From Mycobacterium sp. AZCC_0083 (lineage in GTDB: Bacteria; Actinomycetota; Actinomycetes; Mycobacteriales; Mycobacteriaceae), in the NCBI RefSeq assembly GCF_014202335.1, contig NZ_JACHGP010000016.1, forward strand, positions 124,001-188,000: a DNA stretch of 64,000 nt. The letters are read 5' to 3'. The position numbers and the translations under genes were made by a program. Below are positions 19,947 through 28,448 of this stretch, piece after piece (positions within the stretch are counted from its first letter, which is position 1; every line of letters begins with the position of its first letter). The notes beneath the pieces are model-generated. The model saw only the letters and a program-made list of their open reading frames with translations, ran no database searches and had not been told where the DNA came from.

Positions 19947-21014
19947 ATGATGCTAGACGCGCCGGCCATCTGGTTGCGTGACAACTGTTCGTGTGCCGAC
20001 TGCAGGCACCCGGGCAACGGGCAGAAGCTGTTCAACATCGGCGATATCGCCGAAGGCATCCGGGTGGACGACGTGCGCGAGGACAACGGGAAGGTGCACG
20101 TGCGGTTCGCGCCGGACGGGCACGCCGCGGTGTTCGACGGCGAGTGGCTGCGCACGTGGTCGCTGGCGGAGGGCCAGGCGCCACCGGACCTTCGCACCGA
20201 GGACGCCAAGCGGATATGGGACGCGACCGACGTCGGTCCACTACCCGACGCCGATTGGGTGGCATACCAGAACGATCCGGCGGTGAAGGCGGCCGCGTTG
20301 GATGCCGTTGTGCGCCTCGGCTTCGTCGTGCTTCGGGGCGTCGAGACCACCGAGCGCCGCGTGCTGGACGTCGCCGAGAGCTTCGGTTTCATCCGGGACA
20401 CGAACTACGGCGAACTGTTCGACGTGCGGATCGAGCCGAATCCGGTGAACCTCGCGTTCACGGGGCTGCCGATCACGCCGCACACCGACAACCCGTACCG
20501 CGACCCGGTGCCGACGCTGCAGATCCTGCACTGCCTGCGCAACGCGACTCAGGGCGGGGACTCCGGCTTCGTCGACGGCTTCAAGGCCGCTGCGCTGCTA
20601 CGCGAGGAGAACCCGGAGGCGTTCGACATCCTCAGCCGTATCGAGGTGACGTTCGAGTTCTCGTCGGCGGATGCCGAACTGAGCGCGACCCGGCCGATGA
20701 TCGGTCTTGATCCGTACGGGCGGGTCCGCGAAATCCGGTTCAACAACCGGTCGATGCAGCCGGTTCGGTTGCGCGCGGCCGAGTCCGAGCGGTTCTATGC
20801 CGCGTACCGGGCGTTCGCGGAGGTGATCAACCGCCCGCAACTGCAGATCGTGTTCCGCATGCGACCGGGCGACTGCGTCATCTTCGACAACATCCGACTT
20901 CTGCACGCGCGCACCGGATTCGAAGGTGAGGCGGGGGAGCGGCACCTGCAGGGCTGCTACGCCGATCTGGACGGACTGGAGAGCACGCTGGCGGTACTGC
21001 GGAGGGCCCGATGA
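19947..21014 (+). CDS. tmpA: TmpA-like 2-oxoglutarate/Fe(II) phosphonate hydroxylase (butyrobetaine-hydroxylase family)
   Basis: A 355-residue member of the gamma-butyrobetaine dioxygenase family. The N-terminal zinc domain has Cys14-x-Cys16-x2-Cys19. The dioxygenase double-stranded beta-helix carries the iron triad His179-x-Asp181 (PHTDNPYRDP) and His320 (RLLHART). TmpA adds a 1-hydroxyl to 2-trimethylaminoethylphosphonate, and the paired HD oxygenase then cleaves the C-P bond. The next gene overlaps by 4 bp and has the matching HD-oxygenase residues, which is why TmpA is favoured over a carnitine enzyme. AAAGG precedes the ATG by 6 nt. The symbol is inferred from context. Confidence 0.8.
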   Translation: MMLDAPAIWLRDNCSCADCRHPGNGQKLFNIGDIAEGIRVDDVREDNGKVHVRFAPDGHAAVFDGEWLRTWSLAEGQAPPDLRTEDAKRIWDATDVGPLPDADWVAYQNDPAVKAAALDAVVRLGFVVLRGVETTERRVLDVAESFGFIRDTNYGELFDVRIEPNPVNLAFTGLPITPHTDNPYRDPVPTLQILHCLRNATQGGDSGFVDGFKAAALLREENPEAFDILSRIEVTFEFSSADAELSATRPMIGLDPYGRVREIRFNNRSMQPVRLRAAESERFYAAYRAFAEVINRPQLQIVFRMRPGDCVIFDNIRLLHARTGFEGEAGERHLQGCYADLDGLESTLAVLRRAR

Positions 21015-21622
21015 CCGAACCGATTTCCCGTCGCTTCGCTCGCCCCGAACCGATTTCCGGTCGCTTCGCTCGCCCCGAGTTGATAGCACTAATGCGCGAG
21101 ATGTTCGAGGGCGAGGGGCTGCGCGACTACCTCGGCGAAGACGTCAGCATGGCGCAGCACATGCTGCAGGCCGCCGGATTGGCGCGCGCGGCAGGCGCCG
21201 CGGATCACCTGGTGGTCGCGGCGCTCGTGCACGACATCGGTCACTTCACCGGTGTGATCTCCGGCCGAGAACTGATGGCGGGCAAGGAGAATCATCACGA
21301 CGACGCCGGTGCCGACTGGCTGACTCACTGGTTCGGTCCTGAGGTGACAGAACCGGTGCGCCTGCACGTCGCCGCCAAGCGCTACCTGTGCGCCGTCGAC
21401 CCTGCCTACATCGGCGAGCTTTCCGACGCGTCGGTGTACACACTGGGGTTGCAGGGCGGGCCGATGAGCGGTGCCGAGCAGGAGGCGTTCGAGGGGTCGC
21501 CGTACTTCTCCGATGCGGTCGCACTGCGGCGATGGGACGACATGGCCAAGGATGCGAACGCACCTACGCCTGCGTTCGACGAGTTCGTACCTGCGGTCAG
21601 TGCGCTCGCGGCGACTGCTTGA
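21011..21622 (+). CDS. tmpB: TmpB/PhnZ-like mixed-valent di-iron HD oxygenase (C-P bond cleavage)
   Basis: A 203-residue HD-domain protein. The residues recalled for PhnZ are present at matching spacing: substrate-loop Tyr40-x2-Glu43 (DYLGED), His50, the HD motif His74-Asp75-x2-His78 (HDIGH), His96, His119 with Lys123 (LHVAAKRYL), and Asp176. This family oxidises a 1-hydroxyphosphonate to a carboxylate and phosphate; for trimethylaminoethylphosphonate the organic product is glycine betaine. ATG 21011 overlaps the tmpA stop. The first 22 residues come from a 30-bp tandem repeat, so translation may also begin at a downstream ATG (about 21095). Its 3' end overlaps the convergent GntR gene by 26 bp. 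Confidence 0.85.
   Translation: MTEPISRRFARPEPISGRFARPELIALMREMFEGEGLRDYLGEDVSMAQHMLQAAGLARAAGAADHLVVAALVHDIGHFTGVISGRELMAGKENHHDDAGADWLTHWFGPEVTEPVRLHVAAKRYLCAVDPAYIGELSDASVYTLGLQGGPMSGAEQEAFEGSPYFSDAVALRRWDDMAKDANAPTPAFDEFVPAVSALAATA
21017..21076. repeat. 30-bp tandem duplication containing TCGCTTCGCTCGCCCC
   Basis: The unit beginning GAACCGATTTCC and ending TCGCTTCGCTCGCCCC occurs at 21017-21046 and 21047-21076 with one mismatch. It keeps the reading frame and encodes EPIS(R/G)RFARP twice at the N-terminus of TmpB. The core CCCGTCGCTTCGCTCGCCC occurs again at 33302-33320, in the C-terminal codons of glfT1, so it is a small dispersed repeat. Confidence 0.9.
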
Positions 21623-22358
21623 GCAGATTGCTCACGTCACGCGAGTTGCGCACCGTGAACGCGACGGCGTCACCGCGGTAGCGGTCGTCGGACCATTCGA
21701 TCGGCACACCGCTCGGATCCGTGGTGCGCCTGCGCTCGCGAAGCAACGGCGTCCGGGGCCGCACGTCGAGCAACCGCGCGTCGGCTGCGGTCGCCGGGAT
21801 GGAATCGATGGTGTGCACGGCGGCGTGCAGCACCACACCGAGTTCGTCGAGGCGATCGGTGATCGATTCGGTGTCCAGCTGGATTCCTGGCAGCACCGCG
21901 CCGACGCGTTCGATGTAAGCGGTGCGTTCGATCATCACCGGTTCGGAGTTGAGCAGCCGAATCCTGGTCAGGTGGTAGACCTTTGCGCCGTCGGCGAGTT
22001 CTAGCTGGTCGCGTTCGTCCTCGGTGGCCTGGCGCAACTCCAGCGCGACCGTACGGCTGGTGGGGATTTCACCTGCCGCGCGAGCCCACCTCGAGAAACT
22101 CGTCAACTCCACGAAGCTCTGGATCCGAGGCGTCGCCAGTACGGTTCGGCGGGCTCCGCGCCGCGACGAGACCACACCGTCGGCACGCAGTTGTGCGAAG
22201 GCCTGCCTGATCGTTCCCCGCGACACGTCGTAGTGGGCGGCCAGTTCGCTTTCTGATGGCAGCGACGCCCCGTCCCCGTATGCCTCAGCAGCTATCTGAT
22301 CCACGAGATCGGCGGCGATTTGCCGATACCGTGCGGCCGGCTCGGCTGACTGGCTCAC
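21597..22358 (-). CDS. GntR/HutC-family repressor (PhnF-like) of the phosphonate module
   Basis: 253 residues. The N-terminal winged helix-turn-helix (about 10-75: LPSESELAAHYDVSRGTIRQAFAQLRADGVVSSRRGARR) is followed by a UTRA effector domain (about 95-245: EPVMIERTAYIERVGAVLPGI). GTG 22358 (VSQSAEPAARYRQIA) is used; the frame is open further but lacks a likely start. It is divergent from the ABC importer and convergent with tmpB. The two CTTG-N6-CAAG sites before tmpA and the importer are its probable operators, and the transported phosphonate or a metabolite its probable effector. Confidence 0.9.
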   Translation of the reverse strand: MSQSAEPAARYRQIAADLVDQIAAEAYGDGASLPSESELAAHYDVSRGTIRQAFAQLRADGVVSSRRGARRTVLATPRIQSFVELTSFSRWARAAGEIPTSRTVALELRQATEDERDQLELADGAKVYHLTRIRLLNSEPVMIERTAYIERVGAVLPGIQLDTESITDRLDELGVVLHAAVHTIDSIPATAADARLLDVRPRTPLLRERRRTTDPSGVPIEWSDDRYRGDAVAFTVRNSRDVSNLLKQSPRAH

Positions 22359-22512
22359 GCGGTCAGCGTACCAACGCGCAAACCCGCGACTCGGTAACAC
22401 TTTGCCACGACCGGAGAGTGGCGAAACCGGCTCTACTGTTCGGGGTTTCAGCGCGAATACGTAATGCCGATTTAGCCTCCCGTACACGTGACTCGGGCTT
22501 ACTATTCCCCGA

Positions 22513-22526
22513 CTTGTCCAGCCAAG
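22513..22526. promoter_or_regulatory. Operator candidate of the GntR regulator, importer copy
   Basis: CTTGTCCAGCCAAG, preceded by A, matches the tmpA copy (read on the minus strand) except at two central bases. It lies 31 bp upstream of the binding-protein start and just downstream of a TACTAT -10 candidate (22500-22505), where a repressor would act. Confidence 0.6.
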
Positions 22527-22556
22527 TTGGACCCAGCCGAGCGACCAGGAGACGTA

Positions 22557-23711
22557 GTGTTCGCATCCCGAACCCGTGTTGCAGCATTCACCACCACAGC
22601 CGCACTGGCCTGCGCCTTATTGGCCGCCTGCGGCTCGGCCCCGCAGAGCTCCACCGGTTCGGCAGGGGGCGCCGACGCCAAGACCGCGACCTCCGTCGCC
22701 GACTTCGGCGGGCTGGACAAGCTCGTCGAGGCAGCCAAGAAGGAAGGCACGCTGCACACGATCGCGCTGCCGCCGGACTGGGCCAACTACGCCGAGATCA
22801 TCAAGACGTTCCAGGACAAGTACGGCATCAAGATCGAGAACGAGAACCCGGACGGGTCCAGCTCCGATGAGATCAACGCGGTGAAGACGCGCAAGGGTCA
22901 GGACCGCGCACCAGACGTCCTCGACCTCGGGCAGTCCTTCGCCGCCAGCGGCGCCCAGGAGGGCTTGTACGCGCCATACAAGGTCGCGACGTGGGACAGC
23001 ATCCCCGCCGAGCAGAAGGACCCGGACGGCAAGTGGATCAACGACTACGGCGGGTACGTGTCGATCGGTTGCGACGCCGCCAAGGTCAAGGTGTGCCCGC
23101 AGACGTTCGCGGATCTGCTCAAGCCCGAGTACAAGGGCCAGGTCGCCCTGAACGGCAACCCGACCAAGTCCGGTTCCGCCTACGCAGGCGTCTACGCTGC
23201 CGCGCTGGCCAACGGTGGCTCGTTCGACGACATCGCGCCGGGCATCGAGTTCTTCGGCAAGCTCAAGGCCTCTGGCAACTTCAACCCGGTCGAGTCGACG
23301 CCTGCGACCGTCGAAAAGGGCGAGACGCCGATCAGCATCGACTGGGACTACCTCAACGTCGGCTACGCCGACGAGTTCAAGGGCAAGGGCGTCGACTGGA
23401 AGGTCGCCGTCCCCGCCGACGGAATCTTCGCGCAGTACTACTCGCAGGCCATCAACAAGGACGCGCCGCATCCGGCCGCCGCGCGGTTGTGGCAGGAGTT
23501 CCTGTTCAGCACCGACGGCCAGAACCTCTGGCTGAAGGGCTATGCGCGACCGGCCGCGCTCACTGCGATGACCGCCGCGGGCACCGTCGACGCCGCCGCG
23601 GCGGCCAAGCTGCCCAAGGTCGAGGGCACGCCCAAGTTCCCAAGCGAGGCACAGGCGGCCAAGGCCAAGGAGGCCCTTGCCAACGGCTGGGCCGCCGCCA
23701 TGGCCGGGTGA
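22557..23711 (+). CDS. Phosphonate-type ABC transporter substrate-binding lipoprotein
   Basis: A 384-residue periplasmic-type binding protein. The signal peptide ends in a lipobox (LLAAC) at about residue 20-25, so it is membrane-anchored. The mature protein resembles the PotD/iron-binding class used by 2-aminoethylphosphonate importers (GSAYAGVYAAALANGGSFDD, PISIDWDYLNVGY, QYYSQAINKDAPHP). GTG 22557 is preceded by AGGAG at 5 nt. It heads a four-gene importer operon beside TmpA/TmpB, so a (trimethyl)aminoethylphosphonate ligand is inferred. Iron or polyamine uptake is the alternative, less consistent with the neighbours. Confidence 0.85.
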   Translation: MFASRTRVAAFTTTAALACALLAACGSAPQSSTGSAGGADAKTATSVADFGGLDKLVEAAKKEGTLHTIALPPDWANYAEIIKTFQDKYGIKIENENPDGSSSDEINAVKTRKGQDRAPDVLDLGQSFAASGAQEGLYAPYKVATWDSIPAEQKDPDGKWINDYGGYVSIGCDAAKVKVCPQTFADLLKPEYKGQVALNGNPTKSGSAYAGVYAAALANGGSFDDIAPGIEFFGKLKASGNFNPVESTPATVEKGETPISIDWDYLNVGYADEFKGKGVDWKVAVPADGIFAQYYSQAINKDAPHPAAARLWQEFLFSTDGQNLWLKGYARPAALTAMTAAGTVDAAAAAKLPKVEGTPKFPSEAQAAKAKEALANGWAAAMAG

Positions 23712-23720
23712 CCTGACCCG

Positions 23721-24632
23721 ATGGCAATAGCCACACCCACGATTGCGCCCGGCCCGGACAAGACCGCCGGGCCGGCGCGCAAGCGGACCGGGCAGGCGTC
23801 CCGGTCCTGGCTGGCGGCGCTGCCGCTGCTGCTGTTCCTTGCGTTGGCGTTCGGCATCCCCGCGATCGCCGTGCTGATTGGGGCGTTCACCGTCGAGGAC
23901 CCGGTCAACAACACCTCGCGTCTCGGTCTCGAGAACATGACCGACAGCCTGCAGGGCGCATACCGGACCGCATTGTGGGCGAGCGTGAAACTCTCCGCGT
24001 TCGTCGCCGTCGTCGGGGGCGTGCTCGGCACGTTCCTCGCTCAGGCAGTCGTCGCGTCGAAGGGAACATTCCTTCGTGAGGCAGTGCTGACGGCGTCCGG
24101 CGTGCTGGCCAACTTCGGTGGCGTTCCGCTCGCCTTCGCCTGGATTGCCACTCTCGGCAACGCGGGACTGCTCACCACGATGTTCGGACTCGCCGACACG
24201 GGGTTCAGCCTCTATACGTTCTGGGGACTGGCCATCGTCTACCTGTACTTCTCCATCCCGCTGATGGTGGTCGTCATGACGCCCGCGCTGGACGGCCTTC
24301 GCCCGCAGTGGCGGGAGGCCGCCCTCAACAACGGCGCCAGCGGTTGGCAGTACTGGCGCCACGTCGGCGTCCCCGTGCTGACGCCGTCCCTGATCGGCGG
24401 CATGGTGTTGCTGTTCGGTGGCTCGTTCGCCGCCTACGCCACCGCGGCGGCCATGGTGGGTGCCACCGTTCCGCTCGTCACCCTGCAGATCGCCGACGCG
24501 CTGTCTGGCAACGTCCTCGTCGGGCACGAGAACCTGGCGCTGGCGCTGAGCCTCGACATGGTCGTCGTCGCCGGGATCGTGATGGCGATCTACCTGCCAC
24601 TGCGGAACAGGAGCTCCCGATGGCTGCAATGA
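23721..24632 (+). CDS. ABC importer permease 1 (phosphonate-type)
   Basis: A 303-residue permease with six predicted helices, the first at about 30-55 after a basic N-terminus. The cytoplasmic EAA loop that docks the ATPase is EAALNNGASGWQYWRHVGVPVL (about 205-225). It follows the binding-protein gene by 9 bp and overlaps permease 2 by 13 bp. It resembles the first permease of 2-aminoethylphosphonate importers. Confidence 0.88.
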   Translation: MAIATPTIAPGPDKTAGPARKRTGQASRSWLAALPLLLFLALAFGIPAIAVLIGAFTVEDPVNNTSRLGLENMTDSLQGAYRTALWASVKLSAFVAVVGGVLGTFLAQAVVASKGTFLREAVLTASGVLANFGGVPLAFAWIATLGNAGLLTTMFGLADTGFSLYTFWGLAIVYLYFSIPLMVVVMTPALDGLRPQWREAALNNGASGWQYWRHVGVPVLTPSLIGGMVLLFGGSFAAYATAAAMVGATVPLVTLQIADALSGNVLVGHENLALALSLDMVVVAGIVMAIYLPLRNRSSRWLQ

Positions 24633-25438
24633 CGACCGCGATCCAGCGGCCCGGCCTCGGCCGCGCAGGCGTACTCGCCATTGCGGCGGTGTACTTCCTG
24701 GTTCCGCTGGCCGCGTCGTTCTGGTTCACCATCCACAACGACGCCACCGGATTCTCGTTCTCGACCTATGGCGACATCCTCACCGCCGATGGATTCACCC
24801 AATCACTGTTCATGTCACTGGGATTGGGCGTCACGACCATCATCGTGGTGCTGGCCTTGATGTTGCCCGCCATGCTGGCGGTCCGGCTAGGCGCGCCCAG
24901 GCTCGGTCAGGTGCTCGAGGTGGTCTGCACGCTGCCGCTGGTGGTGCCGCCCATCACCTTCGTCGCGGGTATCAGCACCGTATTGCGTTGGGCGCCTGAT
25001 CAACTGGCGTCGACGCCGTTCTGGGCGACGCTGATCGCGATTCAGAAACCGAGCTTCCCGATCGTTCTGGTATTGGCCTACGTCGTGCTGGCCACGCCGT
25101 TCGCCTATCGCTCGCTGGATGCCGGTCTTCGTGCCATCGACGTGAAGACGCTGGTTGAGGCCAGCCGCAATCTCGGCGCAGGCTGGGTCACCGTGATGTT
25201 CCGGACCATCCTGCCCAATCTGCGCACGTCCATCGCGAGCGCCGCATTCCTCACCATGGCGCTGGTATTGGGCGAGTACACCGTCGCCGTACTGCTTGGC
25301 TTTCGGCCGTTCGCGGTGTGGATCGTCACGATCTCCGGCGCGAATGCACAACTGTCGGTTGCAGTCTCGCTGCTCAGCTTGATCCTCACCTGGGCATTGC
25401 TACTCGTCGTATCCGGCGTGGGAAGGAAACGCACATGA
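24620..25438 (+). CDS. ABC importer permease 2 (phosphonate-type)
   Basis: A 272-residue permease with six helices. The EAA loop is VEASRNLGAGWVTVMFRTILPNL (about 180-202). ATG 24620, with AGGAG 6 nt upstream, was chosen; the open frame to 24308 lies inside permease 1. It overlaps the ATPase gene by 4 bp (ATGA). With permease 1 it forms the heterodimeric channel. Confidence 0.88.
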   Translation: MAAMTTAIQRPGLGRAGVLAIAAVYFLVPLAASFWFTIHNDATGFSFSTYGDILTADGFTQSLFMSLGLGVTTIIVVLALMLPAMLAVRLGAPRLGQVLEVVCTLPLVVPPITFVAGISTVLRWAPDQLASTPFWATLIAIQKPSFPIVLVLAYVVLATPFAYRSLDAGLRAIDVKTLVEASRNLGAGWVTVMFRTILPNLRTSIASAAFLTMALVLGEYTVAVLLGFRPFAVWIVTISGANAQLSVAVSLLSLILTWALLLVVSGVGRKRT

Positions 25439-26523
25439 CCTCGCGAGTGGAGCTGCGGAAACTCCGCCGTGCCTTCGGTGACGCCTTGGCACTCGACGAC
25501 CTCGACCTGACCATCGAGGCGGGTGAGCTCGTCGCCCTGCTCGGACCCTCGGGTTGCGGCAAGACCACGGCGCTGCGCTGCGTCGCCGGCTTCGAACGTC
25601 CCGACAGCGGCGCCGTCATCGTCAACGACAAGGACATCACCAAGGTGCCCGCCAACAAGCGCGATGCCGGCATGGTGTTCCAGGCCTACAGCCTCTTCCC
25701 GCACCTCTCCGCACGCGACAACGTTGCGTTCGGCATGCGCATGCGCAAAGTCGCTGCCGCCAAACGGAATGCCCGCGCAAGCGAGCTTCTCGACCTCGTC
25801 GGCCTGCCCATGGTCGGCGATCGCTACCCGCACCAGATGTCGGGCGGCCAGCAGCAACGCGTCGCGCTGGCCCGTGCGCTCGCCATGGAGCCCAGCGTGC
25901 TCCTGCTCGACGAGCCGCTGTCGGCTCTCGACGCCAAGGTGCGGGTGAGCCTTCGTGAAGAGATCCGCCGGCTGCAGATCGAACTGGGCGTCACGACGCT
26001 GTTCGTCACGCACGACCAGGAGGAGGCGCTGTCGATGGCCGACCGGGTCGCCGTGCTGCGGGCTGGCCGCGTCGAACAGGTGGGTACCCCCGATCGCATC
26101 TACGAGCGGCCCGCCACCCCGTTCGTCGCGGAGTTCATCGGCTCGATGAACCACCTGCCAGGCGTCGTCGAGGGTGACCGGGTTGCCGTCCTCGGGCAGC
26201 ACCTGCCGATCGACGGCGACGTGCCCGCCGCCACCGACCACGACGTTCTCGTCCGCCCCGAAGCGGTTCGGTTGCAAGCCGCGCCGGATGGTGCAGGCCT
26301 GGTCACTCGATCCTCGTTCCGCGGTGCCACCGCCCGCCTGCACGTCGAGCTGAACGGCCTTGAGATCCAGGCCGACGTCCCCGGCCGTGACGCAACCGCG
26401 CTGGCTCCTGGTGCGCGGGTTGATGTTTCGCTGGACGAGCGGCCCGCCCTCGTCATCGCACGCGGGGCAACGGCTGCTGCGGTCCCTGCCGCAGCCGAAG
26501 AGGTCAAGACTGCCGCCGTCTGA
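25435..26523 (+). CDS. ABC importer ATPase (phosphonate-type)
   Basis: 362 residues. Walker A is GPSGCGKTT (about 38-46), the signature is MSGGQQQRVALARAL (about 137-151), Walker B is VLLLDEPLSALD (about 158-169), and the switch histidine is in FVTHDQEEALSM. A C-terminal TOBE regulatory domain occupies about 270-355. It closes the importer operon, and its 3' end overlaps the convergent MocR-type gene by 20 bp. Confidence 0.9.
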   Translation: MTSRVELRKLRRAFGDALALDDLDLTIEAGELVALLGPSGCGKTTALRCVAGFERPDSGAVIVNDKDITKVPANKRDAGMVFQAYSLFPHLSARDNVAFGMRMRKVAAAKRNARASELLDLVGLPMVGDRYPHQMSGGQQQRVALARALAMEPSVLLLDEPLSALDAKVRVSLREEIRRLQIELGVTTLFVTHDQEEALSMADRVAVLRAGRVEQVGTPDRIYERPATPFVAEFIGSMNHLPGVVEGDRVAVLGQHLPIDGDVPAATDHDVLVRPEAVRLQAAPDGAGLVTRSSFRGATARLHVELNGLEIQADVPGRDATALAPGARVDVSLDERPALVIARGATAAAVPAAAEEVKTAAV

Positions 26524-27931
26524 CGCTGGCTTCGAGGACGTTGCACAACGCGTCGACCGCTGGGGCGAAGGCATGGTCGGCGGGCGCCCCGAAGTTGACC
26601 ACCAGTCCGTCCGCCGCGGGGACGTCCGACCCCGCAAGCGGATGGCGCAGCCCCAGCAATCCCGACAGCGCGATGCCCGCTTCGCCGGCGCGCCGCAGCA
26701 CCTCGTGTTCGGTGTCGTCGGGCAGTAGCAGCAGCAGGTGCAGGCCCGCTGACAGCCCGGTGATGACGACGTCGAACTCCTCGAGCCGCCGAACCAGGGT
26801 GTCGCGGCGCTTGCGGTAGTTGTTGCGCATGCGGCGAATGTGCTTGTCGTACCGGCCGCAGGTGATGAAGTCGGCCATGGTCAGCTGCTCGATGGCGTTG
26901 ACGTAGAACTGCTGTCCACCGGCGGCAGCGATGACGGGTTCGACGAGGTCGTCGGGCAGCGCCATCCAGCCGAGGCGCAGCGCGGGCGACAGGCTCTTGC
27001 TGGCCGACCCGAGGTAGGCAACCCGCTGCGGATCCAGGCCCTGTACCGCGCCGACCGGCTGGCGGTCGTAGCGGAACTCGCCGTCGTAGTCGTCTTCGAG
27101 GACGTACCGGCCGCTGCGCCTGGCCCAGTCGATCACCGCGGTCCGCCTGGCGGGGTGCAGTGGCACACCGTGGGGAAAGAAGTGGGCGGGCGTCAGCAGT
27201 GCGGCCGCCGCGTCGGAGCCGTCGAGTTCGTCGACCTTGGCGCCATCCTCGTCGAATCCGATCGGCGTGGTTGGCACCCCCATCGCGGCGATGGCTTCGC
27301 GAAAGATGAAGAGGCCGTAGGCTTCCACCGCGATCGGACCCCGGTCGGAGAACGCCCTGGCCAGCAATTCGACGGCGTTGCGGGTGCCCGCGCAGATGAC
27401 GACATTGTCCGGCGAGATGCGCACACCCCGTGCGCGGCCGAGGTATTCGGCCAACGCCTCCCGCAGTTCGGGTCGACCGCGCGGGTCGCCGTTGCGCAGC
27501 GCTTCGTTCGGCGCGGCGGTCAGCGCCCGGCGCGCGGAGGTCAGCCACGCCGCGCGGGGGAACGCCGCGACGTCGGGCGAGCCGGGCATCAGGTTGTGCG
27601 TCGGCTGGCCTGGGGTGCCGCGCGAGCGGTGCGGCGAAAGGACGTCGCGGGTGTTCACCACCCAGGTGCCCGCGCCCTGGCGGGACGCCAGCCAGCCCTC
27701 GGCGACCAGGTCGGCGTACGCCTCCGAGACCGTGTTCCGGGCCAATCCGAGGTCGCCGGCCAATGACCGCGACGGCGGCAGCATCGTTCCGGTGGCCAGC
27801 TGACCCGATCGCACGGCGTCGCGCAGGGCATTGACCAGCAGCTCCCTTGCGCCCCGCGTCCCAGGGCGAATGGCCTGCCCGAGGTTCAGGTGCAGATCGA
27901 CGCTATCCGGATTGGCCCATGAAACCACCAT
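26504..27931 (-). CDS. MocR/PdxR-type GntR regulator with aminotransferase domain
   Basis: 475 residues. GntR winged helix (about 15-85: LPPSRSLAGDLGLARNTVSEAYADLVAEGWL) is fused to a fold-type I aminotransferase-like domain (about 115-470) with the PLP-lysine segment YLGSASKSLSPALRLGW. MocR proteins bind PLP as a sensor and often activate a divergent gene. The divergent neighbour 46 bp away is an AhpD-like gene. ATG 27931 (MVVSWANPDSVDL) was preferred to the longer frame, which would cover the promoter. PLP-synthesis control (PdxR) is possible, but no pdx gene is in the window. Confidence 0.88.
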   Translation of the reverse strand: MVVSWANPDSVDLHLNLGQAIRPGTRGARELLVNALRDAVRSGQLATGTMLPPSRSLAGDLGLARNTVSEAYADLVAEGWLASRQGAGTWVVNTRDVLSPHRSRGTPGQPTHNLMPGSPDVAAFPRAAWLTSARRALTAAPNEALRNGDPRGRPELREALAEYLGRARGVRISPDNVVICAGTRNAVELLARAFSDRGPIAVEAYGLFIFREAIAAMGVPTTPIGFDEDGAKVDELDGSDAAAALLTPAHFFPHGVPLHPARRTAVIDWARRSGRYVLEDDYDGEFRYDRQPVGAVQGLDPQRVAYLGSASKSLSPALRLGWMALPDDLVEPVIAAAGGQQFYVNAIEQLTMADFITCGRYDKHIRRMRNNYRKRRDTLVRRLEEFDVVITGLSAGLHLLLLLPDDTEHEVLRRAGEAGIALSGLLGLRHPLAGSDVPAADGLVVNFGAPADHAFAPAVDALCNVLEASVRRRQS

Positions 27932-27977
27932 CAGATTGAACCATGGACGCGGTGCTTTGTTGGCTAGCGTTGTAGTC

Positions 27978-28448
27978 ATGACGCAGACACTGGAAACCAA
28001 GACCGCCACCCGCCGCCTCAACATCTACAAGATCTCACCCGGCCTCTACGACGCGATGATGAGCCTGAGCACCGCGGCCGCCAAGGACGTCGATCCCACC
28101 ATCGGCGAATTGATCAAGATCCGCGCATCGCAGATCAACCACTGCGCGTTCTGCCTCGACATGCACACCGCCGACGCCCGCAAGCAGGGCGAGACCGAGC
28201 AGCGCCTTGCCCTCATCGCCGCATGGCAGGAGGCAGGCGACCTGTTCACCGAGCAGGAGCAGGCCGCGCTGGAGCTGACCGAGTCGATCACCGAACTGCA
28301 CCACGGTCACGTCCCCGACGAGGTGTACGCCCGCGCCGCCGCCGTGTTCTCCGAGCGAGAACTTGGACAGGTGATCGCGATGGCCGTCACCATCAATGCG
28401 TGGAACCGGATCAACGTCGCAGCACGGGTGCCGGCACCGCGCCGCTGA
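27978..28448 (+). CDS. AhpD/carboxymuconolactone-decarboxylase-family peroxidase-like protein
   Basis: A 156-residue AhpD-like protein with the redox pair Cys-x2-Cys and downstream His in NHCAFCLDMHTADARKQGE (about 54-72). The family includes thiol peroxidases that reduce alkyl hydroperoxides and decarboxylases; the CxxC-His motif favours a thiol-redox function. It is divergent from the MocR regulator, with ACCAT repeats at 27927-27931 and 27940-27944 in the gap. This MocR-AhpD pairing recurs in actinobacteria and suggests MocR control. Confidence 0.88.
   Translation: MTQTLETKTATRRLNIYKISPGLYDAMMSLSTAAAKDVDPTIGELIKIRASQINHCAFCLDMHTADARKQGETEQRLALIAAWQEAGDLFTEQEQAALELTESITELHHGHVPDEVYARAAAVFSERELGQVIAMAVTINAWNRINVAARVPAPRR

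Noticed and set aside
22617-24629. 670-codon minus-strand open frame opposite the ABC importer genes
   Set aside because: It is antisense to four well-supported transporter segments, is rich in Arg/Gly/His from GC-rich antisense reading, and has no recognisable motif.
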